NCBI GenBank assembly: GCA_901456055.1
Contig: CABDWT010000016.1
Location: forward strand, 496,001-560,000
Direction of reading: 5' to 3'
Length of the DNA: 64,000 bases
Source: Phytobacter ursingii
Lineage (GTDB): Bacteria; Pseudomonadota; Gammaproteobacteria; Enterobacterales; Enterobacteriaceae
Shown piece by piece: positions 51,158 to 61,818 of this stretch. The notes below the pieces were generated by a model. The model was not told where the DNA came from. It was given only the letters and a program-made list of their open reading frames with translations, and made no database searches. Position numbers and translations under genes: made by a program. Numbering within the stretch: position 1 is the first letter of the stretch; each line of letters opens with the position of its first letter.

Positions 51158-51799
51158 ATGTTTACTGGTATTGTACAGGGCACGGCAAAACTGGTGTCCA
51201 TCGATGATAAGCCCAATTTCCGTACTCACGTCGTCGAGCTACCGGATCATATGCTGGAAGGGCTTGAGACGGGAGCCTCTGTCGCAAACAACGGTTGCTG
51301 TCTGACGGTCACGGATATTAATGGCAGCCATATCAGTTTTGACTTGATGAAAGAGACGCTGCGCATCACTAATCTGGGTGAGCTGTCGGTCGGTGACGCG
51401 GTCAACGTTGAGCGTGCGGCAAAATTCAGTGATGAGATTGGCGGACATTTAATGTCGGGTCATATTATGACCACCGCCGAAATCGTTAAAATCCTGACTT
51501 CCGAAAATAACCGTCAGATCTGGTTTAAGGTACAGGATCCGGCGCTGATGAAATACATCCTCTATAAAGGTTTTATTGGTATCGATGGCATCAGCCTGAC
51601 GGTAGGCGAAGTGACGCCAACGCGTTTTTGCGTGCATTTGATCCCGGAAACCCTGCAGCGCACCACGCTTGGCAGTAAAAAATTGGGCCATCGCGTGAAC
51701 ATCGAAATTGATCCGCAAACGCAGGCGGTTGTTGATACCGTGGAGCGTGTGCTGGCGGCAAAAGAGGCGGCGGCAGTCATGGTCAGTAACGACGAATAA
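51158..51799 (+). CDS. ribE: riboflavin synthase
   Basis: Riboflavin synthase (called ribC in older E. coli usage), dismutating two 6,7-dimethyl-8-ribityllumazine into riboflavin. Two tandem lumazine-binding barrels are visible ([13 protein letters not shown] and [12 protein letters not shown] start the repeats; CCLTV and ISLTVGEV are the paired active-site strands). The frame opens earlier at 51149, but CAGGAG at 51144-51149 fits the ATG at 51158 and gives the conserved MFTGIVQG N terminus, 213 aa. Confidence 0.96.
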   Translation: MFTGIVQGTAKLVSIDDKPNFRTHVVELPDHMLEGLETGASVANNGCCLTVTDINGSHISFDLMKETLRITNLGELSVGDAVNVERAAKFSDEIGGHLMSGHIMTTAEIVKILTSENNRQIWFKVQDPALMKYILYKGFIGIDGISLTVGEVTPTRFCVHLIPETLQRTTLGSKKLGHRVNIEIDPQTQAVVDTVERVLAAKEAAAVMVSNDE

Positions 51800-51818
51800 G
51801 TGCGTAAAAATAGTAATA

Positions 51819-51849
51819 AGGAGAATATGCACGTGTTCTCCTTTTTTTA
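51819..51849 (+). terminator. intrinsic terminator after ribE
   Basis: AGGAGAA / TTCTCCT hairpin followed by seven T. Confidence 0.85.
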
Positions 51850-51903
51850 TGCCATCAGAAAATGGCTAAGCGTCGGTTGAGTGCTGCACGGTTCTGACAG
51901 AAA

Positions 51904-51927
51904 GAAAAAACCCCGCGAAAGCGGGGT
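51904..51927 (-). terminator. intrinsic terminator after cfa
   Basis: ACCCCGC/GCGGGGT stem; on the minus strand followed by TTTTTTC. Confidence 0.85.
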
Positions 51928-51933
51928 CGGTTG

Positions 51934-53082
51934 TTAGCGTGCTACGCGAAGTCCGTGTTCAATACCCCGGCTAAATACCACCTGCCAGAGTTGAATATCC
52001 CGCGCACGGAAAGCGCCTGCGCAGGCGTTCAGGTAGTAACTGAACATACGTTTAAACCGTTCGGAATAGTTATCGGCAATGTCGGGCCAACTGGCGAGGA
52101 AGCGTTCATGCCAGGCCATCAACGTTTTATCGTAGTCTGCGCCGAAATTATGCCAGTCTTCCATCACGAAATGAGATTCACTGGCATTCGCTATCTGCCG
52201 TACTGACGGAAGGCAACCATTGGGGAAGATATAGCGGTCAATCCACGGATCCACATTATGATCGGTGCGCCGTGAGCCAATGGTATGCAGCAGGAAAAGA
52301 CCATCCGGTTTAAGATTACGGTCAACGACCGTGAAGTACGTGTCGTAATTTTTTGGACCGACATGCTCGAACATACCAACAGAGACGATGCGGTCGAACT
52401 GATCGTTCAGATCGCGATAATCCTGCAGGCGAATATCGACATCCAGCCCCATGCACCGCTGTTGCGCCAGTTTTTGTTGTTCGGCAGAAATCGTGACACC
52501 CACGACGCTGACCGCGTAATTCTGCGCCATAAATTGCGCCAGACCGCCCCAGCCACAGCCAATATCCAGCACGCGCATCCCTGGCTTGAGTTGCAGTTTT
52601 TCGCAAATCAGGCGTAGTTTGGCAATTTGCGCGTCTTCAAGGCGCTCAGCCTCTTTCCAGTAGGCGCAAGAGTATTGCATCTGTGGGTCCAGCATGCGGG
52701 TAAAAAGATCGTTGCCCAGGTCGTAATGTTCTTTGCCGACGATCCATGCGCGTTTTTTGGATTGCAGGTTAAAGAGTCTTGCCCCGGCGATACGCAGGGT
52801 ATCTTTCAAATGGCGAGGGAGCTGTTTTTCCAGCCCGGCACGCAAGACTTTCGTAAAAAACACGTCCAGCCGGTCACATTCCCACCAGCCGTCCATATAA
52901 CTTTCCCCCAGCCCGAGCGAACCCTCCTGCAAAACGCGTTTAAAAAAATCAGGGTTTTTAACCTGAATATCAGATGCCGACGGTCCATTTACCTGGATAC
53001 CGGCGCGGCTCAGCAACTCGTTTGCGATACGGAACCAGTTATCATCCCGTACGCTAACCTCTTCTATACACGATGAACTCAT
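51934..53082 (-). CDS. cfa: cyclopropane fatty acid synthase
   Basis: 382-aa SAM-dependent enzyme adding a methylene bridge to unsaturated acyl chains of membrane phospholipids on entry to stationary phase; same length as in E. coli. SAM motif VLDIGCGWGGLAQFMA and conserved EHVGPKNYDTYF segment present. A 301-nt spacer upstream is long enough for the two promoters and small-RNA-regulated leader known in E. coli. Confidence 0.97.
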   Translation of the reverse strand: MSSSCIEEVSVRDDNWFRIANELLSRAGIQVNGPSASDIQVKNPDFFKRVLQEGSLGLGESYMDGWWECDRLDVFFTKVLRAGLEKQLPRHLKDTLRIAGARLFNLQSKKRAWIVGKEHYDLGNDLFTRMLDPQMQYSCAYWKEAERLEDAQIAKLRLICEKLQLKPGMRVLDIGCGWGGLAQFMAQNYAVSVVGVTISAEQQKLAQQRCMGLDVDIRLQDYRDLNDQFDRIVSVGMFEHVGPKNYDTYFTVVDRNLKPDGLFLLHTIGSRRTDHNVDPWIDRYIFPNGCLPSVRQIANASESHFVMEDWHNFGADYDKTLMAWHERFLASWPDIADNYSERFKRMFSYYLNACAGAFRARDIQLWQVVFSRGIEHGLRVAR

Positions 53083-53383
53083 AACTTCTCCACCACCAGC
53101 AAGTGATCAGAACCTTAAAAGAGCGTAGACGCTTTTTGAGGTATGTGAGAAATCTCACGGTTTGCGCCGTGAGGCTGATATCCGACGTAGAACAGAGGAA
53201 GGGAGATGACCCTTGCCAGAAAGGCCTTCCATGGTCGAACGGGAGCACTCCGGCTCCCGTTAATACATAATATTTATCGTATTTGTAACTAGCCGGAAAA
53301 GAGTATAGGCCTCAAAATCCGGTGATACAACAGAAAACTGTTAGCAAGCTAATCACTAAACTGTAACATAGTCGCTCGTGAAA
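53083..53383. other. cfa leader and promoter region
   Basis: 301 nt between cfa and the ydhC stop. AT-rich around 53260-53370. No gene seen; I could not fix the promoters. Confidence 0.4.
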
Positions 53384-54583
53384 CTACGCATGCGAAGACG
53401 ATTCACTGACCTCATCTGCATGATAACTCTCACATTCCTGGCGTTGCATACGGTAGCCAAAAGCAACCAGAACGACCGTCGACAGCATCACGCTGGTGGT
53501 GGCGAGCAGAGGATGGGCAATGAACCCCGAGACCACCAGGCTTGCAACAAAACAGAGCCCCAGTTGCAGTGTATTCTGCAAGGCAGCCGCCCTGCCGGTA
53601 GCCTGCGGGAAGGGACGCAGCGCCTGAGCCACCACGATCGGATAAATGGCGCCATTTGCCATCGCCATCAGACAGAAGGGGATCAACAGGGCGGTCAGCG
53701 AGGCGCCAGGCAATAGCCCCACACCCCAGGTTGCCGCAACGCTCAATGCGAAGGCCAGCAGCAACCACGGTAATAAACGGGCGCCATCCCATTTTTGCAA
53801 TGCGGCGCGACAGCCGTAACCCCCGACCAGAAAGGCGATGGTTTGCGGCACATAACTCAGACCGATCACAGCGGGGCCGTATCCCATCTCATGAAGAATA
53901 AACGGTGAACCGGTAAGCCAGGCGAAAAAGCTGGCTGAGCAGGCGGCATAAATCAGCACGTTGCCGCGATAGGCTTTATCGCGCAACAGCGCGGCGAAAG
54001 TCAGCGCCTGTGTGGTTTGTGCAGGGAGTTGCGCGCCAGGGCGCAGACGCAGCGCCGGAAGCATCAATATGACGGTTATCATAAATAATGTGGCGAAGAT
54101 TGCCTGCCAGGAGAAGTGCGCCAGAATCCAACTGCCAAGCAGAGGCGCGAGGGCAGGGGATAAACCCACCAGCGGCATGATAGTGGCAAAAATGCGATTT
54201 GTTCGCTGCGCCGGATAATGATCCGTCACCAGTGCCTGCCAGGTCACGGCAGCCGCACAGACGCCGACGGCCTGGATAAAACGCAGTACCAGCAACCAGA
54301 CTGCGTTCTGCACCCACAGCATGCCGAGGCAACCGGCGGCGAAAATGGCCAGTCCGCTGAGCAAAACAGGTTTACGACCATAGCGATCCGACAGCGGACC
54401 CCATACCAGTTGGGCAACGGCAAAGCCGGCAAGGAACAGACTCAGCGTCGCGCTGACCGCGGCGGCAGACGTATTTAAATCTTGCTGAATGTCGGCGAAC
54501 GCCGGCAGGTACATATCGGTGGCCAGAAAGCCCAGTACGCTTAAGCCCGCGAGCCAGACTAAAAATCCTTTTCCAGGTTGCAT
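53384..54583 (-). CDS. ydhC: MFS transporter YdhC (Bcr/CflA family)
   Basis: 399-aa, 12-helix major facilitator of the drug-exporter type. Signature [14 protein letters not shown] between helices 2 and 3, and [12 protein letters not shown] in helix 1. The frame continues to 54637, but the ATG at 54583 ([13 protein letters not shown]) is the conserved start. Divergent from ydhB, a LysR regulator that probably controls it; E. coli studies link this pair to purine-nucleoside homeostasis. Confidence 0.9.
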   Translation of the reverse strand: MQPGKGFLVWLAGLSVLGFLATDMYLPAFADIQQDLNTSAAAVSATLSLFLAGFAVAQLVWGPLSDRYGRKPVLLSGLAIFAAGCLGMLWVQNAVWLLVLRFIQAVGVCAAAVTWQALVTDHYPAQRTNRIFATIMPLVGLSPALAPLLGSWILAHFSWQAIFATLFMITVILMLPALRLRPGAQLPAQTTQALTFAALLRDKAYRGNVLIYAACSASFFAWLTGSPFILHEMGYGPAVIGLSYVPQTIAFLVGGYGCRAALQKWDGARLLPWLLLAFALSVAATWGVGLLPGASLTALLIPFCLMAMANGAIYPIVVAQALRPFPQATGRAAALQNTLQLGLCFVASLVVSGFIAHPLLATTSVMLSTVVLVAFGYRMQRQECESYHADEVSESSSHA

Positions 54584-54695
54584 GGCAGATCTCTTTTTGT
54601 GGCAGGTAAACAGGGCTCCAGAGTCTAAGGAGTGCAAGTCGGCTTGTGAAACGCTAATATTTGTCCGGTGGTTTCAAAATTTTTGCAGGCAGATT

Positions 54696-55607
54696 ATGTG
54701 GTCAGAATATTCCCTTGAAGTGGTTGATGCCGTGGCCCGAAATGGCAGCTTTAGCGGTGCGGCGCAGGAGCTACATCGTGTGCCTTCTGCCGTCAGCTAT
54801 ACCGTACGTCAACTTGAAGAGTGGCTGGCGGTGCCGTTGTTTGAACGACGTCATCGGGATGTCGAATTGACGCCCGCTGGCGTGTGGTTTTTGAAAGAGG
54901 GTCGTTCTGTTATCAAAAAAATGCAGATCACCCGTCAACAGTGTCAGCAAATTGCCAACGGCTGGCGGGGGCAGTTATCCATCGCCGTTGATAACATCGT
55001 TAAACCGGAACGTACGCGGCAGATGATTGTCGATTTCTATCGCCATTTTAGCGATGTCGAACTGCTGGTTTCCCAGGAGGTGTTTAATGGTGTGTGGGAT
55101 GCCCTGGCCGATGGACGTGTTGAACTGGCTATCGGCGCAACCCAGGCGATCCCGGTCGGGGGCCGTTATACCTTTCGCGATATGGGCATGTTGAGCTGGA
55201 AATGCGTGGTCGCCCGCCATCATCCGCTGGCGGCGATGGCATCGCCGCTCAGTGATGATACGTTACGGAACTGGCCATCGCTGGTACGCGAAGATACCTC
55301 CCGTTCGCTGCCTAAACGCATCACCTGGCTTTTGGATAATCAGAAGCGGGTCGTCGCGCCTGACTGGGAATCATCTGCGGCCTGCTTGTCTGCCGGGCTG
55401 TGTATCGGGATGGTGCCTGCGCATTTCGCCCGTCCGTGGATTGATCGCGGTGAGTGGGTTGCGCTGGCACTGGAAAATCCTTTCCCGGACGCCGCCTGTT
55501 GTCTGACCTGGCAGCAGAATGACGCTTCACCGGCGCTGAGCTGGTTACTGGATTATCTGGGCGACAGCGAAACGCTGAACAGGGAATGGCTGCGGGAGCA
55601 GGAATGA
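54696..55607 (+). CDS. ydhB: LysR-family regulator YdhB
   Basis: 303-aa LysR-type regulator. Winged helix at residues ~1-60 (LEVVDAVARNGSFSGAAQEL, then RVPSAVSYTVRQLEEWL), followed by a type 2 periplasmic-binding-like effector domain. Near-identical to E. coli YdhB, reported as a regulator responding to adenosine (AdnB). The ATG at 54696 is the conserved MWSEYSLEVV start; longer frames upstream overlap ydhC. Confidence 0.9.
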   Translation: MWSEYSLEVVDAVARNGSFSGAAQELHRVPSAVSYTVRQLEEWLAVPLFERRHRDVELTPAGVWFLKEGRSVIKKMQITRQQCQQIANGWRGQLSIAVDNIVKPERTRQMIVDFYRHFSDVELLVSQEVFNGVWDALADGRVELAIGATQAIPVGGRYTFRDMGMLSWKCVVARHHPLAAMASPLSDDTLRNWPSLVREDTSRSLPKRITWLLDNQKRVVAPDWESSAACLSAGLCIGMVPAHFARPWIDRGEWVALALENPFPDAACCLTWQQNDASPALSWLLDYLGDSETLNREWLREQE

Positions 55608-55623
55608 ACTGCTCCCGGCAGGA

Positions 55624-56649
55624 TCAACGGCGATAGTCGCGGAAAGGACCGTCGGCAACTGAGCGGCGTTCAATCAGGCGTGGATGCACTTCAATAGACT
55701 GCGACTCTTCACGCTTGTTTACTATGCGGTCCAACAGCATGTTAAACGCGGTTTCACCCAGCGAGTCTTTCGGCTGGTGGATAGTCGTCAGTGAAGGGGT
55801 AAAGAAACGTGAATTGCGCACATTATCATAACCGATCACAGAAATATCCTGCGGCACGCGCAGACCCATTTCATCGGCCGCGCACAACGCGCCCATCGCC
55901 ATAATGTCACCACCGCAGAACACCGCGGTCGGGCGAGAAGACTGGGTCAATATCTGTTGCATTGCACGATAGCCAGACTCCGGCTCAAAATCACCCTGCA
56001 CAATCCAGCTTTCCGGTACGGTGATGTGGGCCTCTTCCATCGCTTTCATAAAGCCGCTAAGACGACCCGCGCCCGTGTTGCGCTCTAATGGCCCTGGAAT
56101 AACGCCAATTTCGCGATGGCCCCGTTCAATCAGGTAACGACCAGCCATATAGCCGCCGGCAAAGGCATTATCGATTACCGTATCGGTAAAATCGGCTTTT
56201 GCTTCACCCCAGTCCATTACCACCATAGGAATGTGGCGATACTCTTCCAGCATGCTGAGTAGCGGTTCCGGATATTCAGAACACATGACCAGCAGGCCAT
56301 CTACACGTTTTTGCGCCATCATGGACAGATAGGCGCGCTGTTTTTCCAGGTTGTTCCAGGCATTGCCGAGAATAAGGGTGTAGCCTTTCTGGAAACAATT
56401 TTTCTCAACTGCTTCGATGATCTCGGCGAAATAAGCCGCTTCGCTACTGGTGGCCAGCAAGCCAATAGATTTGGTGTGATTAACTTTCAAACTGCGGGCA
56501 ACCGCGCTGGGAGAGTAGTGTAACTCTTTAATCGCTGCCCAGACCGCGTTACGCGTCTCTTCTGCAACGAAACGCGTCTTGTTAATTACATGTGATACGG
56601 TTGTGGTGGAAACGTTTGCTCGCTTCGCTACGTCTTTAATCGTTGCCAT
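55624..56649 (-). CDS. purR: purine repressor PurR
   Basis: 341-aa LacI-family repressor of purine synthesis with hypoxanthine/guanine as corepressors. N-terminal HTH ([20 protein letters not shown]) and hinge helix [10 protein letters not shown], then a ligand domain of the same length as in E. coli. Autoregulated: a perfect PurR box lies 45 nt upstream. Confidence 0.97.
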   Translation of the reverse strand: MATIKDVAKRANVSTTTVSHVINKTRFVAEETRNAVWAAIKELHYSPSAVARSLKVNHTKSIGLLATSSEAAYFAEIIEAVEKNCFQKGYTLILGNAWNNLEKQRAYLSMMAQKRVDGLLVMCSEYPEPLLSMLEEYRHIPMVVMDWGEAKADFTDTVIDNAFAGGYMAGRYLIERGHREIGVIPGPLERNTGAGRLSGFMKAMEEAHITVPESWIVQGDFEPESGYRAMQQILTQSSRPTAVFCGGDIMAMGALCAADEMGLRVPQDISVIGYDNVRNSRFFTPSLTTIHQPKDSLGETAFNMLLDRIVNKREESQSIEVHPRLIERRSVADGPFRDYRR

Positions 56650-56693
56650 CAGATCTTACTCCAGACCATATCGTAAACTCCTGATAATACATA

Positions 56694-56709
56694 AGGTAAA
56701 CGTTTGCCT
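56694..56709 (-). promoter_or_regulatory. PurR box of purR
   Basis: Minus strand AGGCAAACGTTTACCT matches ANGCAANCGNTTNCNT at every fixed position. Confidence 0.85.
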
Positions 56710-56947
56710 TCCATCACCCTGTACCCATAGAAGGGATTGCAATACGCCGGGAAAAAGACACTGGACGTCAGGAGGGGAGTCAATGGCCGGTACGCTAATA
56801 AATTTAGCGTCGAATTTTGTCTGATCTTGGCCAAAAGGGGAAGTGCTAAAACGTGTATCACTCTAAATCCTGCAAGATTTTTACGTTTATTTGTGCAAAA
56901 ATGCGTTACATCACTTTTTGTGTGGGAATTAATAAGGAGAAAAATTG

Positions 56948-57037
56948 ATGAGCACCGACCTGAAGTTTTCTTTAGTAACTACCGTAATTGTACTTGCCCT
57001 GATTGTTGCTGGCGGACTGACTGCCGCACTGCATTGA
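56948..57037 (+). CDS. ynhF: small membrane protein YnhF
   Basis: 29-aa single-helix protein starting MSTDLKFSLVTT and ending GLTAALH, almost identical to E. coli YnhF, which is made at stress and low oxygen and has no known function. Strong ribosome site AAGGAGAAAAATTG before ATG. Divergent from purR, upstream of ydhP. Confidence 0.9.
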   Translation: MSTDLKFSLVTTVIVLALIVAGGLTAALH

Positions 57038-57043
57038 TTTATC

Positions 57044-57071
57044 CCGGGGGAGAGTCCTCTTTCCCCCGTCT
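57044..57071 (+). terminator. hairpin after ynhF
   Basis: GGGGGA...TCCCCC stem shortly after the ynhF stop, without a long T run; probable terminator. Confidence 0.5.
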
Positions 57072-57203
57072 CTCTCCCCGATTGTCATCAAATTGGCAAT
57101 AGTCTTTTCCCATTTCGCTAACTTCTGTTTTTTGTGATTAATGTCATACTTTTGACTTCTGTGACGGTGTCGCGCGTCGACACGGCAATTCCGGAGTCTA
57201 TTT

Positions 57204-58373
57204 ATGAAGATCAATTTCCCACTGCTTGCCCTGGCGATTGGCGCTTTCGGCATCGGTACGACCGAATTTTCACCCATGGGGTTACTCCCCGTTATCGCCC
57301 AGGGCGTGGATGTCTCGATCCCGGCAGCGGGTATGCTTATTAGCGCCTATGCCATTGGCGTCATGGTTGGCGCACCGTTAATGACGTTGCTGCTTTCACA
57401 TCGTGGGCGACGTAATGCGCTGGTATTTCTGATGGCGATTTTTACCCTCGGAAACGTACTGTCGGCGCTTTCACCTGATTACACAACATTAATGCTCTCG
57501 CGGATCATAACCAGCCTGAACCATGGCGCTTTCTTTGGGCTTGGTTCTGTGGTGGCCGCAAGCGTGGTGGCAAAAGAAAAACAGGCCAGCGCAGTAGCCA
57601 CTATGTTTATGGGACTGACTATTGCCAATATTGGCGGTGTGCCTGCAGCAACCTGGCTGGGTGGGGCGATTGGCTGGCGCATGTCGTTCCTCGCCACAGC
57701 GGGGCTGGGTATCATTGCTATGGTCAGTCTCTACTTTTCATTGCCGAAAGGTCGCGCTGGTGAACGTCCGGATGTGCGCAAAGAACTGGCAGTATTAATG
57801 CGTCCTCAGGTGGTTTCTGCGTTGCTGACGACGGTTCTGGGAGCCGGGGCGATGTTCACGCTTTATACCTACATTTCGCCGGTACTGCACCGTATTACCG
57901 ATGCCACGCCTGCGTTTATCACCGCAATGCTGGTACTGGTGGGCGTTGGATTTTCCATCGGTAACTACCTTGGCGGCAAGCTGGCCGACCGCTCGGTTAC
58001 GGCGACCCTGAAAGGCTTCTTGCTGCTGTTGATTGTGATTATGGCTGCTATTCCCTGGCTGGCGCGCAGTGAAATCGGTGCGGCAATCAGTATGGTTATC
58101 TGGGGCGCGGCAACCTTCGCGGTGGTGCCTCCGTTGCAGATGCGTGTTATGCGCGTGGCGCATGAAGCCCCGGGCCTGTCATCATCTGTCAATATCGGTG
58201 CATTTAACCTGGGCAATGCGCTGGGGGCAGCGGCAGGGGGCGCGGTGATTTCGGGAGGGCTGGGATATACCGTCGTGCCGGTAACCGGGGCGATTATCGC
58301 GGGGATGGCGCTACTGCTGGTGTTGCTTTCCGGTAGAACGAATGCAGAGCGTACCTGCACAGCGGTGGAATAA
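57204..58373 (+). CDS. ydhP: MFS transporter YdhP
   Basis: 389-aa, 12-helix major facilitator of the sugar-efflux/arabinose-efflux-like type; same length as E. coli YdhP. Conserved GTTEFSPMGLLP in helix 1 and LLLSHRGRRNALVF between helices 2 and 3. Substrate unknown. Convergent with sodB across a shared terminator. Confidence 0.92.
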   Translation: MKINFPLLALAIGAFGIGTTEFSPMGLLPVIAQGVDVSIPAAGMLISAYAIGVMVGAPLMTLLLSHRGRRNALVFLMAIFTLGNVLSALSPDYTTLMLSRIITSLNHGAFFGLGSVVAASVVAKEKQASAVATMFMGLTIANIGGVPAATWLGGAIGWRMSFLATAGLGIIAMVSLYFSLPKGRAGERPDVRKELAVLMRPQVVSALLTTVLGAGAMFTLYTYISPVLHRITDATPAFITAMLVLVGVGFSIGNYLGGKLADRSVTATLKGFLLLLIVIMAAIPWLARSEIGAAISMVIWGAATFAVVPPLQMRVMRVAHEAPGLSSSVNIGAFNLGNALGAAAGGAVISGGLGYTVVPVTGAIIAGMALLLVLLSGRTNAERTCTAVE

Positions 58374-58398
58374 AAAAACAGGAGGGTTTCCCCTCCTG
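58372..58398 (-). terminator. terminator between ydhP and sodB
   Basis: CAGGAGG/CCTCCTG stem; on the minus strand followed by seven T. Serves sodB and, less well, ydhP. Confidence 0.85.
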
Positions 58399-58402
58399 AT
58401 GA

Positions 58403-58984
58403 TTATGCAGCGAGATTCTTCGCGACAAACTCCCAGTTGACCAGCGCCCAGAAATGCTCCAGATAGTTTGGACGGGCGTTACGGTAGTCAATGTAGTAGG
58501 CGTGTTCCCACACATCCACAGTGAGCAGCGGCGTAGCGTCGATGGTCAGCGGTGTTCCGGCATTCGATGTCGAAACAATGGCCAGTTTGCCATCGGCGTT
58601 TTTCACAAGCCACGTCCAGCCTGAACCAAAGTTCTTCACTGCGGCATCGGTGAATTTCGCTTTAAACTCAGCAAAGCTGCCAAATGCGTCGGCAATCGCA
58701 GCTGCCACTGCGCCAACAGGTTCGCCGCCTGCGTTCGGGGCCAGACAATGCCAGTAGAAGGTGTGGTTCCAGACCTGGGCTGCATTGTTAAACACGCCGC
58801 CCTCAGAGCTACGAATAATCTCTTCCAGCGTTTTGCCTTCAAGCGGGCTGCCTTTGATCAGGTTATTCAGATTGGTGACATAAGCCTGATGGTGTTTGCC
58901 GTGATGGTACTCCAGCGTTTCCGCAGAAATATGCGGTGCCAGGGCGTCTTTTGCATACGGTAATGCAGGTAATTCGAACGACAT
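58403..58984 (-). CDS. sodB: iron superoxide dismutase
   Basis: 193-aa cytosolic Fe-SOD converting superoxide to H2O2 and O2. Metal ligands lie in [12 protein letters not shown] (His27), NHTFYWHCL (His74) and [13 protein letters not shown] (Asp157, His161). Gln69-type Fe-SOD architecture as in E. coli. The short 5' leader is a RyhB target in E. coli. Confidence 0.98.
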   Translation of the reverse strand: MSFELPALPYAKDALAPHISAETLEYHHGKHHQAYVTNLNNLIKGSPLEGKTLEEIIRSSEGGVFNNAAQVWNHTFYWHCLAPNAGGEPVGAVAAAIADAFGSFAEFKAKFTDAAVKNFGSGWTWLVKNADGKLAIVSTSNAGTPLTIDATPLLTVDVWEHAYYIDYRNARPNYLEHFWALVNWEFVAKNLAA

Positions 58985-59104
58985 TGCTTCACTCCTTATT
59001 GTTGTAATGCACTCAATAACCTTATTGAGTGTAAGGATAGGGTAGCAAATCGAAAGGGGAGAAAAAAGAGAGAGTTACCCGCCGCCTGAGCGGCAGGTAA
59101 GAGA

Positions 59105-59941
59105 TTAGCGGATGGTTTTTGGCGTAACCATTCTGCGGGCACCCACATAATGACGCTGCCAGTAATCTTCGCTTAATGAGGTAATCTGGATATCCTGGCC
59201 GCTGCGTGGCGACTGAATGAATTTGCCGTTGCCGACATAAACACCCACGTGGTCAGCGGTACCACGGCCCTGCGTACGGAAGAATACCAGATCGCCGCTT
59301 TCCAGTTCCGCAACGTTGACCGGAGACGCATCACGCAGGTGATACATTTCGTTCGCGGTGCGGGGAATGCGGAATTTCACCAGATCTTTATAGGCGTAAT
59401 AGACCAGACCACTGCAATCAAACCCGGTCATCGGGGAGGTGCCGCCCCAATGGTAAGGTTTGCCAATCTGATTCATCAGCTTGGACATGGCAGTTTTCTG
59501 TACTTTTTGGATACGGACTTTGTGCGCTTCGGAAAGAGCAACAGGTTTGCTGCTTTTCACTTTTACACAATGCGGCTTATGGCCTTTACGCTTTGTGCAT
59601 TTTTCCGTCATAGCAGTAGCGGCGATGGGTTTCGTGCTGGGTTTACTGTGACGGGAGGAATTCTTACTGGTGGTTTTACTGCTGCTGGTCGACGTTTTTT
59701 TCGTCGCTGCTGCTTTCTTATTTCCGGCTTTAGCCGTTGTTTTTGTTTCGGTGCGACTGCTTTTCTTTGATGTTTTTTCTGTGGTGGTTTTTTTCTTACT
59801 CTCGGATGCTTTCGCCAGATGCGTTGTCTTATGCACGGCCGAACCTCGCGTTTGCTCGGAAGCACTCGCTAATGGCGTGAAAGTCAACGTGGTGAACAAC
59901 AAAGCACAGAGCGTGATCGAAGCTGTATGAATTCGCGCCAC
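59105..59941 (-). CDS. mepH: murein DD-endopeptidase MepH
   Basis: 278-aa exported NlpC/P60 peptidase cleaving D-Ala-mDAP crosslinks. Signal peptide (1-27), then a ~70-residue Lys/Thr/Ser-rich low-complexity linker (40-110), then the catalytic domain with Cys176 (GFDCSGLVYYAY) and His231 (ADHVGVY). About seven residues longer than E. coli MepH, the difference falling in the linker. Confidence 0.92.
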   Translation of the reverse strand: MARIHTASITLCALLFTTLTFTPLASASEQTRGSAVHKTTHLAKASESKKKTTTEKTSKKSSRTETKTTAKAGNKKAAATKKTSTSSSKTTSKNSSRHSKPSTKPIAATAMTEKCTKRKGHKPHCVKVKSSKPVALSEAHKVRIQKVQKTAMSKLMNQIGKPYHWGGTSPMTGFDCSGLVYYAYKDLVKFRIPRTANEMYHLRDASPVNVAELESGDLVFFRTQGRGTADHVGVYVGNGKFIQSPRSGQDIQITSLSEDYWQRHYVGARRMVTPKTIR

Positions 59942-60281
59942 TGAGCAATCCCCTGATAAGTGCAGGCATTCAATAATGCTTGCGTATGATTTAGAACCGC
60001 GTCGATTCTAATCTAAAAAAAGCCGAAAAGTTAATAGGGTTTTTGCATCTAAAACTGTGTTTCGTTAGCAAGCGCAAAAAAAATCGCCAATTGCCCCTGG
60101 AGGAAGGTCAAATAGTGAACTATTGCGTGCGGTAAAACGTGAGATAAATGACATTTTGAAAGCAACTTATCGCCACAGACGATAAAATAATGAGTGGTGA
60201 ACAAAATGTTATTTTCGGTTACGCACCTTAACCGTTACAATGATGACTATCTGCCGAAAAGAAGTTGAAGGAAGCAAGACA
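59942..60281. other. mepH-grxD divergent region
   Basis: 340 nt with both promoters; AT-rich near 60000-60070 and 60140-60200. No gene or operator recognised. Confidence 0.45.
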
Positions 60282-60629
60282 ATGAGCTCTACCCTTGAAA
60301 AAATCCAGCGCCAGATCGCTGAAAACCCGATTCTCCTGTATATGAAAGGCTCCCCGAAGCTGCCAAGCTGCGGCTTTTCCGCACAGGCAGTGCAGGCACT
60401 TTCCGCTTGTGGCGAACGCTTTGCTTACGTTGATATTCTGCAGAACCCGGACATTCGCGCCGAGCTGCCGAAATATGCAAACTGGCCCACCTTCCCACAG
60501 CTGTGGGTTGATGGCGAACTGGTAGGCGGGTGTGACATCGTGATTGAAATGTACCAGCGCGGCGAACTGCAGCAGTTGATCAAAGAGACTGCGGCGAAGT
60601 ACAAATCCGAAGAGCCGGACGCGGAATAA
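60282..60629 (+). CDS. grxD: monothiol glutaredoxin 4
   Basis: 115-aa CGFS glutaredoxin (Cys30 in KLPSCGFSAQ), which binds a glutathione-ligated 2Fe-2S cluster and works in Fe-S delivery with BolA proteins. Conserved WPTFPQLW and GGCDI glutathione-binding segments. The frame opens at 60240, but GGAAG and the family N terminus support the ATG at 60282. Confidence 0.97.
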   Translation: MSSTLEKIQRQIAENPILLYMKGSPKLPSCGFSAQAVQALSACGERFAYVDILQNPDIRAELPKYANWPTFPQLWVDGELVGGCDIVIEMYQRGELQQLIKETAAKYKSEEPDAE

Positions 60630-60639
60630 TCACCGCAAT

Positions 60640-60669
60640 AAAAAAGCGACCTTCGGGTCGCTTTTTTTT
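60640..60669 (+). terminator. terminator between grxD and rnt
   Basis: AAAAAAGCGACC-TTCG-GGTCGCTTTTTTTT; acts on both converging genes and overlaps the rnt stop. Confidence 0.9.
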
Positions 60670-61318
60670 ATGCCTCGCTATCTGCGATGGGGAGCGGCCA
60701 GCCGCCCAAACGTTTCCAGCGGTTAACTATCTCGCAAAACAGCAGCGCGGTCTGCTCAGTGTCGTACAGCGCGGAGTGCGCCTGGGTTGCGTCAAAATTG
60801 ATCCCGGCCGCGGTGCAGGCTTTTGAGAGCACCGTTTGACCCAGCGCCAGTCCGCTTAACGATGCGGTATCGAAAGTCACGAATGGATGGAACGGATTAC
60901 GCTTAAGCGATGCACGCTCAGCGGCAGCCATCATAAAGCTGTGATCGAAAGTGGCGTTATGGGCCACCATAATGGCGCGATTACAGTTCATATCTTTAAT
61001 ACCTTTACGCACCATCTTAAAAATCGCGTGTAGCGCATCGTGTTCACTGACGGCACCCCGTAGCGGGTTGCTCGGGTCTATGCCGTTGAACGCCAGCGCT
61101 TCCGGCTGCAGATTAGCCCCCTCAAAGGGTTCAACATGAAAATGCAGCGTGCTGTCAGGCATTATCCAGCCTTGCTCGTCCATTTTCAGCGTGATGGCAG
61201 CGACCTCCAGCAGTGCATCGGTTTTGGCGTTAAACCCGGCGGTTTCAACATCAATCACGACAGGGTAAAAACCGCGAAAACGGTCGCACAGACCGGTAAG
61301 TTGGGCATTATCGGACAT
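60668..61318 (-). CDS. rnt: ribonuclease T
   Basis: 216-aa DEDDh 3'-5' exonuclease trimming tRNA, 5S and 23S rRNA ends. The acidic residues lie in VIDVETAGF (Asp, Glu), [11 protein letters not shown] (Asp) and [11 protein letters not shown] (His, Asp). One residue longer than in E. coli. 92 nt from gloA on the same strand. Confidence 0.97.
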   Translation of the reverse strand: MSDNAQLTGLCDRFRGFYPVVIDVETAGFNAKTDALLEVAAITLKMDEQGWIMPDSTLHFHVEPFEGANLQPEALAFNGIDPSNPLRGAVSEHDALHAIFKMVRKGIKDMNCNRAIMVAHNATFDHSFMMAAAERASLKRNPFHPFVTFDTASLSGLALGQTVLSKACTAAGINFDATQAHSALYDTEQTALLFCEIVNRWKRLGGWPLPIADSEA

Positions 61319-61410
61319 CGGAGTCTCTTGCTAAGGGAAAATGGCAGCGCATTATGGCAAATTTTACGAAGGGATGTAAAACAGCGGGCACCAGAGGCGC
61401 CCGTAAAGCA

Positions 61411-61818
61411 TTAATTGCCCAAACCGCGTCCGGCATCTTTGGCTTCAATCAATTCGACTTTGTAGCCGTCCGGATCTTCAATAAAAGCGATAACCGTGGT
61501 GCCGCCTTTTACCGGTCCTGCTTCACGTGTCACGTTGCCGCCATTTTGACGAATACGCTCACAGGCTTCTGCTGCATTATCCACTTCAAGCGCGATATGA
61601 CCGTAAGCGTTGCCCAGATCATATTTATCTACGCCCCAGTTATAGGTCAGTTCGATAACGGCAGTATCGGTTTCCGGGCCATAACCCACAAAAGCCAGTG
61701 AATATTTATATTCCGGGTTTTCGCTGGTACGCAGCAGTTGCATGCCCAGCACGTTGGTGTAGAAATCGATGGAGCGTTGCAGATCGCCAACGCGCAGCAT
61801 GGTGTGAAGTAAGCGCAT
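61411..61818 (-). CDS. gloA: glyoxalase I
   Basis: 135-aa Ni-dependent lactoylglutathione lyase detoxifying methylglyoxal with glutathione. Begins [12 protein letters not shown] (metal ligand His5), with further ligands in [17 protein letters not shown] and VELIEAKD. Follows nemA on the same strand, forming the electrophile-defence nemRA-gloA unit. Confidence 0.97.
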   Translation of the reverse strand: MRLLHTMLRVGDLQRSIDFYTNVLGMQLLRTSENPEYKYSLAFVGYGPETDTAVIELTYNWGVDKYDLGNAYGHIALEVDNAAEACERIRQNGGNVTREAGPVKGGTTVIAFIEDPDGYKVELIEAKDAGRGLGN

